Source of the DNA: Maritalea sp047634455
Lineage (GTDB): Bacteria; Pseudomonadota; Alphaproteobacteria; Rhizobiales; Devosiaceae
Length of the DNA: 64,000 nucleotides
Reading direction: 5' to 3'
Assembly (NCBI RefSeq): GCF_047634455.1
Contig: NZ_JBLIAI010000002.1
Span: 1-64,000 of the forward strand
Shown here: positions 61,437 to 64,000 of the stretch, piece by piece
Layout: each line of letters opens with the position of its first letter
Numbering within the stretch: position 1 is the stretch's first letter
The notes under the pieces: generated by a model
Told to the model about the DNA's origin: nothing
Database searches by the model: none
The model's input: only the letters and a program-made list of their open reading frames with translations
Made by a program: the position numbers and the translations under genes

Positions 61437-63275
61437 TCAACTGGCCAAGAGTTCTTCAATAGGATCGTGTTCCGCAACAAAGTGACCCGGTGTGTGCTCG
61501 CGCAACACGGGCACATAATCGAGCTGGTTTGCCCTAAGCTTGGATTTCAAAAATCTAAGTTTTGCTGTTGGGTCCATTGGCGATGGTAATTCCCCGGGAA
61601 AGCGAATACGTGTCCGCGAACGTTCCACATGCGGATCAGGAATCGGCACCGCCGAAATCAGCTGTTGGGTATAGGGATGTTGCGGATGCAGATAAATCTG
61701 ATTGCGATCCGCAAGTTCAACCACACGACCCAGATACAGCACCATAATCCGATGCGACACTTCACGTACCACCGAAAGATCGTGCGAGATGAACAGCAAC
61801 GACAAACCAAACTCATCCTGCAAGTCCATCAGCAACTCAATAATCTGCGCTTGGATGGAAACATCAAGCGCCGACACAGCTTCGTCACACACGACAAGCT
61901 TCGGCTCCATGATCATCGCGCGAGCAATGCCCACCCGCTGATTTTGGCCACCAGACAATTCGTGTGGATAACGATTGATCATATTCCGATCAAGCCCCAC
62001 ACGTTCCATAATGTCTGCCACTTTTTCTTTCATCTCGTTCCGGCTCATGTCCGAACGGAAAGTGCGCAGCGGCTCCATGATGGAATCAGAAATTGTCATC
62101 CGTGGGTCAAGGCTTGCCAATGGATCTTGGAAAACAATCTGCAAGTCTTCCCGCTTGGCCTTCAACTCAGCTTTGTTTGTTGCATCCAATGGACGCCCTA
62201 ACCAGCTTACATTGCCCGCGGTCGGTGGGATCAACTGCAACACAGCACGTGCAAGTGTGGACTTTCCACAACCCGATTCGCCAACGATGCCCAATGTTTC
62301 ACCCGGCTTAAGCTCAAAGCTAACCCCATCAACAGCTTTCAAAGGAACGTTTTTGTACCAAAGCCCGGTAGGCACTTTAATGTTGAAATGAACTTTCACA
62401 TCATCAACTTTGAGGAAGTCCACATCGCGGCCCTTAAGATCATAGTCTTTGAGCTTGCGATTGGTGGCCTTGTCAGGCTGATCGATACGCGGCATCGCAT
62501 CCAACAACATTTTTGTGTAGTCATGTTGTGGCGTGTGGAACACTGCTTCGGCTGTGCCTTCTTCAACATAAATGCCGTGACGCATCACTTGAATGCGATC
62601 ACACATCCGCGCAACCACACCCATATCGTGGGTAATCAGCGCAATTGCGGTGTTGTTCTCGCGCTTAAGTTCATCCATCAGATCGAGAATTTCCGACTGC
62701 ACGGTCACATCGAGCGCCGTTGTTGGTTCATCAGCAATCAGCAAATCGGGCGAGCACAACATCGACATTGCAATCATCACCCGTTGGCGCATGCCACCGG
62801 ACAATTCATGCGGATATTGCCGCAAGCGACGATCCGCATCAGAAATGCGAACCTGATCTAGCCAGTCAATGCATTTCTTTTCCGCTTCTCCACCGCGGAT
62901 GCCTGTATGCAATTGTAGCACTTCGGCCATTTGCTCAAACACTGTCAAATGTGGCGTTAACGACGTCAATGGATCTTGGAAGATCATTGACATTTTACGG
63001 CCGCGCACCTTGTTCAGCGCTGAGGTGGAAAGTCCTAAAAGCGAGGTGCCATTAAAAATGATCTCGCCTTCTGTGCGACCATTATTCGCCAACAAGCCCA
63101 TAATTGTCATGAAAGTCTGGCTTTTGCCCGATCCCGATTCGCCAACGATGCCCAGACACTCGCCCGGTTCGATGTGAAGAGTTACACCTTTCACCGCTTC
63201 CACTTCCCCATCAGGGGTATCGAAGGTCACGTTGAGATTGTTGACCTCCAGAATTCTATTGTTTGGTGCACTCAC
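61437..63275 (-). CDS. Peptide ABC transporter, fused dual ATP-binding protein
   Basis: A 612-residue protein with two complete ATPase domains, like YejF/GsiA or fused OppDF. Domain 1: Walker A GESGSGKSQ (about 43-51), LSGGMRQRV, LLIADEPTTALD. Domain 2: GESGCGKST (about 331-339), LSGGQNQRVGIARA, LVVCDEAVSALD. Each ends with the oligopeptide-type C-terminal motif, the second with PDPHVERSRTRIRFPGELPSP. GTG start at 63275 with AAAGGA upstream. Powers the permease encoded 70 bp upstream. Confidence 0.93.
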   Translation of the reverse strand: MSAPNNRILEVNNLNVTFDTPDGEVEAVKGVTLHIEPGECLGIVGESGSGKSQTFMTIMGLLANNGRTEGEIIFNGTSLLGLSTSALNKVRGRKMSMIFQDPLTSLTPHLTVFEQMAEVLQLHTGIRGGEAEKKCIDWLDQVRISDADRRLRQYPHELSGGMRQRVMIAMSMLCSPDLLIADEPTTALDVTVQSEILDLMDELKRENNTAIALITHDMGVVARMCDRIQVMRHGIYVEEGTAEAVFHTPQHDYTKMLLDAMPRIDQPDKATNRKLKDYDLKGRDVDFLKVDDVKVHFNIKVPTGLWYKNVPLKAVDGVSFELKPGETLGIVGESGCGKSTLARAVLQLIPPTAGNVSWLGRPLDATNKAELKAKREDLQIVFQDPLASLDPRMTISDSIMEPLRTFRSDMSRNEMKEKVADIMERVGLDRNMINRYPHELSGGQNQRVGIARAMIMEPKLVVCDEAVSALDVSIQAQIIELLMDLQDEFGLSLLFISHDLSVVREVSHRIMVLYLGRVVELADRNQIYLHPQHPYTQQLISAVPIPDPHVERSRTRIRFPGELPSPMDPTAKLRFLKSKLRANQLDYVPVLREHTPGHFVAEHDPIEELLAS

Positions 63276-63343
63276 GCTACTGATCCTTTATTCAAATTGA
63301 AGGTCGACAGATTGGACGTTTGATTGGTTTTCAAAATACCCTC

Positions 63344-64000
63344 CTATCGATCTTTCGGATCAAGCGCATCGCGCAAGCCGTCGCCAATAAAGTAGAAGCA
63401 GAATAGCCCCACAATGAAGAAACCAAGTGGAAAAGCCAACTGCCACGGCGTGCCATATTGAATGGTTTTCGCACCATCCGATATTAATGCACCCCAAGAC
63501 GTAAGCGGCTCCTGCACACCTAAGCCAAGGAACGAAATGAAGCTCTCCGTTAAAATCAACCCGGGGATAAGCAACGTCGTATAAACGGCAACAATGCCCA
63601 TCAAGTTTGGCAGCACGTGCCGAATAATGATTGTGAATGTACCAACGCCAGCCGCAACTGAAGCTTCAATATATTCCTTATTTTTGATCGACAATGTTTG
63701 CCCACGCACAATCCGCGCCATGTCCATCCAAGAAAACAAGCCCAACCCCATAAACAAAAGCCATAGTGAGCGCCCGAACATAACGAACAGAATGATCAAG
63801 ATGAACATGTAAGGAATGGACATCAAGAGATCGACGAACCGCATCATATAATTGTCGACACGCCCCCCCACATAACCCGCTGTTGCGCCATAAAGTACCC
63901 CGAGCACCACAGCGACCGACGTACCAACCAAGCCAACCAACAGTGAAATTTGCGTGCCTTGCATGGTGCGAGCAAAAATATCGCGACCTAAATCATCCGT
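63344..64000 (-). CDS. Peptide ABC transporter permease, OppC/DppC-like (partial)
   Basis: The visible part has about 219 codons; the reading frame stays open through the window end (DDLGRDIFARTMQGTQISLLVG, typical of OppC-type permeases just after their first extracytoplasmic segment), so the N-terminus lies outside. Five spans are visible and the EAA loop that docks to the ATPase is EASVAAGVGTFTIIIRHVLPN. The C-terminal GDGLRDALDPKDR is complete. Upstream genes probably encode the other permease and the binding protein. Confidence 0.92.
   Translation of the reverse strand, partial: TDDLGRDIFARTMQGTQISLLVGLVGTSVAVVLGVLYGATAGYVGGRVDNYMMRFVDLLMSIPYMFILIILFVMFGRSLWLLFMGLGLFSWMDMARIVRGQTLSIKNKEYIEASVAAGVGTFTIIIRHVLPNLMGIVAVYTTLLIPGLILTESFISFLGLGVQEPLTSWGALISDGAKTIQYGTPWQLAFPLGFFIVGLFCFYFIGDGLRDALDPKDR

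Overview
The window looks like chromosomal DNA of an alphaproteobacterium of the Hyphomicrobiales (Rhizobiales), probably a moderate-GC lineage near Devosiaceae/Maritalea; the genus is a guess from gene order and base composition. The order-level call rests on marker families that I recognise together: ZapA with DUF4164 beside 6S RNA and the 5-formyl-THF cyclo-ligase, RcdA/DUF1465, DUF1192, TrcR/DUF1013, GapR/DUF2312, YdcH/DUF465, the 43-residue aa3 oxidase subunit IV beside a split pntAA-pntAB-pntB transhydrogenase, and DUF1036 beside pyk. Most of the window is core genome and no prophage, transposase, CRISPR array, tRNA or rRNA was seen.

Layout. 1-1105: gene-free mosaic of palindromic repeats. 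1106-3435 (minus): metallophosphoesterase, cyclo-ligase, 6S RNA, zapA, DUF4164. 3668-8042 (plus): tkt-gap-pgk, central carbon metabolism. 8.1-18.7 kb: an accessory block between pgk and fba holding a LysR regulator, four medium-chain reductases (three look like close paralogues), a tautomerase/NTF2-like pair, an HxlR regulator, an XRE regulator with a small membrane protein, DUF2306 and DUF4386 membrane proteins, a methyltransferase and a second repeat island. 19-23.3 kb: fba, thiamine-phosphate-synthase-like gene, Sel1 protein, efp, inositol monophosphatase. 23.4-27 kb: methyltransferase, a MotA/TolQ-like plus OmpA/MotB-like envelope pair, then two small unknown ORFs separated by a partial duplicate of the 3' end of the MotB-like gene. 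27-28 kb: third repeat island with a 210-bp tandem duplication. 28-36.4 kb: ABC exporter, rpmE, rcdA-like gene, candidate small RNA, two DUF1192 genes, quinone oxidoreductase, trcR, CPA2 antiporter with a tiny coupled upstream ORF, 2'-5' RNA-ligase-like gene. 36.4-43.6 kb: TauE, two divergent DUF465 genes, purEK, rpsU, DsbA-like protein, a membrane alpha/beta hydrolase, MarR with cytochrome b561. 43.6-48.6 kb (minus): pntB-pntAB-pntAA-coxIV-like, M3 peptidase. 48.8-54.7 kb: membrane protein, sigma-54 regulator, L,D-transpeptidase, M15/DUF882 protein. 54.8-59.2 kb: dxs, gapR-like gene, DUF1036, pyk. 59.3-64 kb (minus): glnK-amtB, rpmJ, and a peptide ABC transporter cut by the window end.

Taken together the window supplies upper and lower glycolysis and the non-oxidative pentose phosphate pathway (tkt, gap, pgk, fba, pyk), isoprenoid entry (dxs), purine steps 6-7 (purEK), NADPH supply (pnt), ammonium uptake and its PII control, and cell-envelope and cell-cycle factors. 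Start codons were re-chosen by ribosome-binding sites and family length where the longest ORF was clearly over-extended. The least explained features are the duplicated 3' end with its two orphan genes (26.3-27 kb), the 20-codon ORF inside a hairpin before the antiporter (33.9 kb), the small-RNA candidate at 31.1 kb, and the covarying palindromic repeats in the three gene-free islands.
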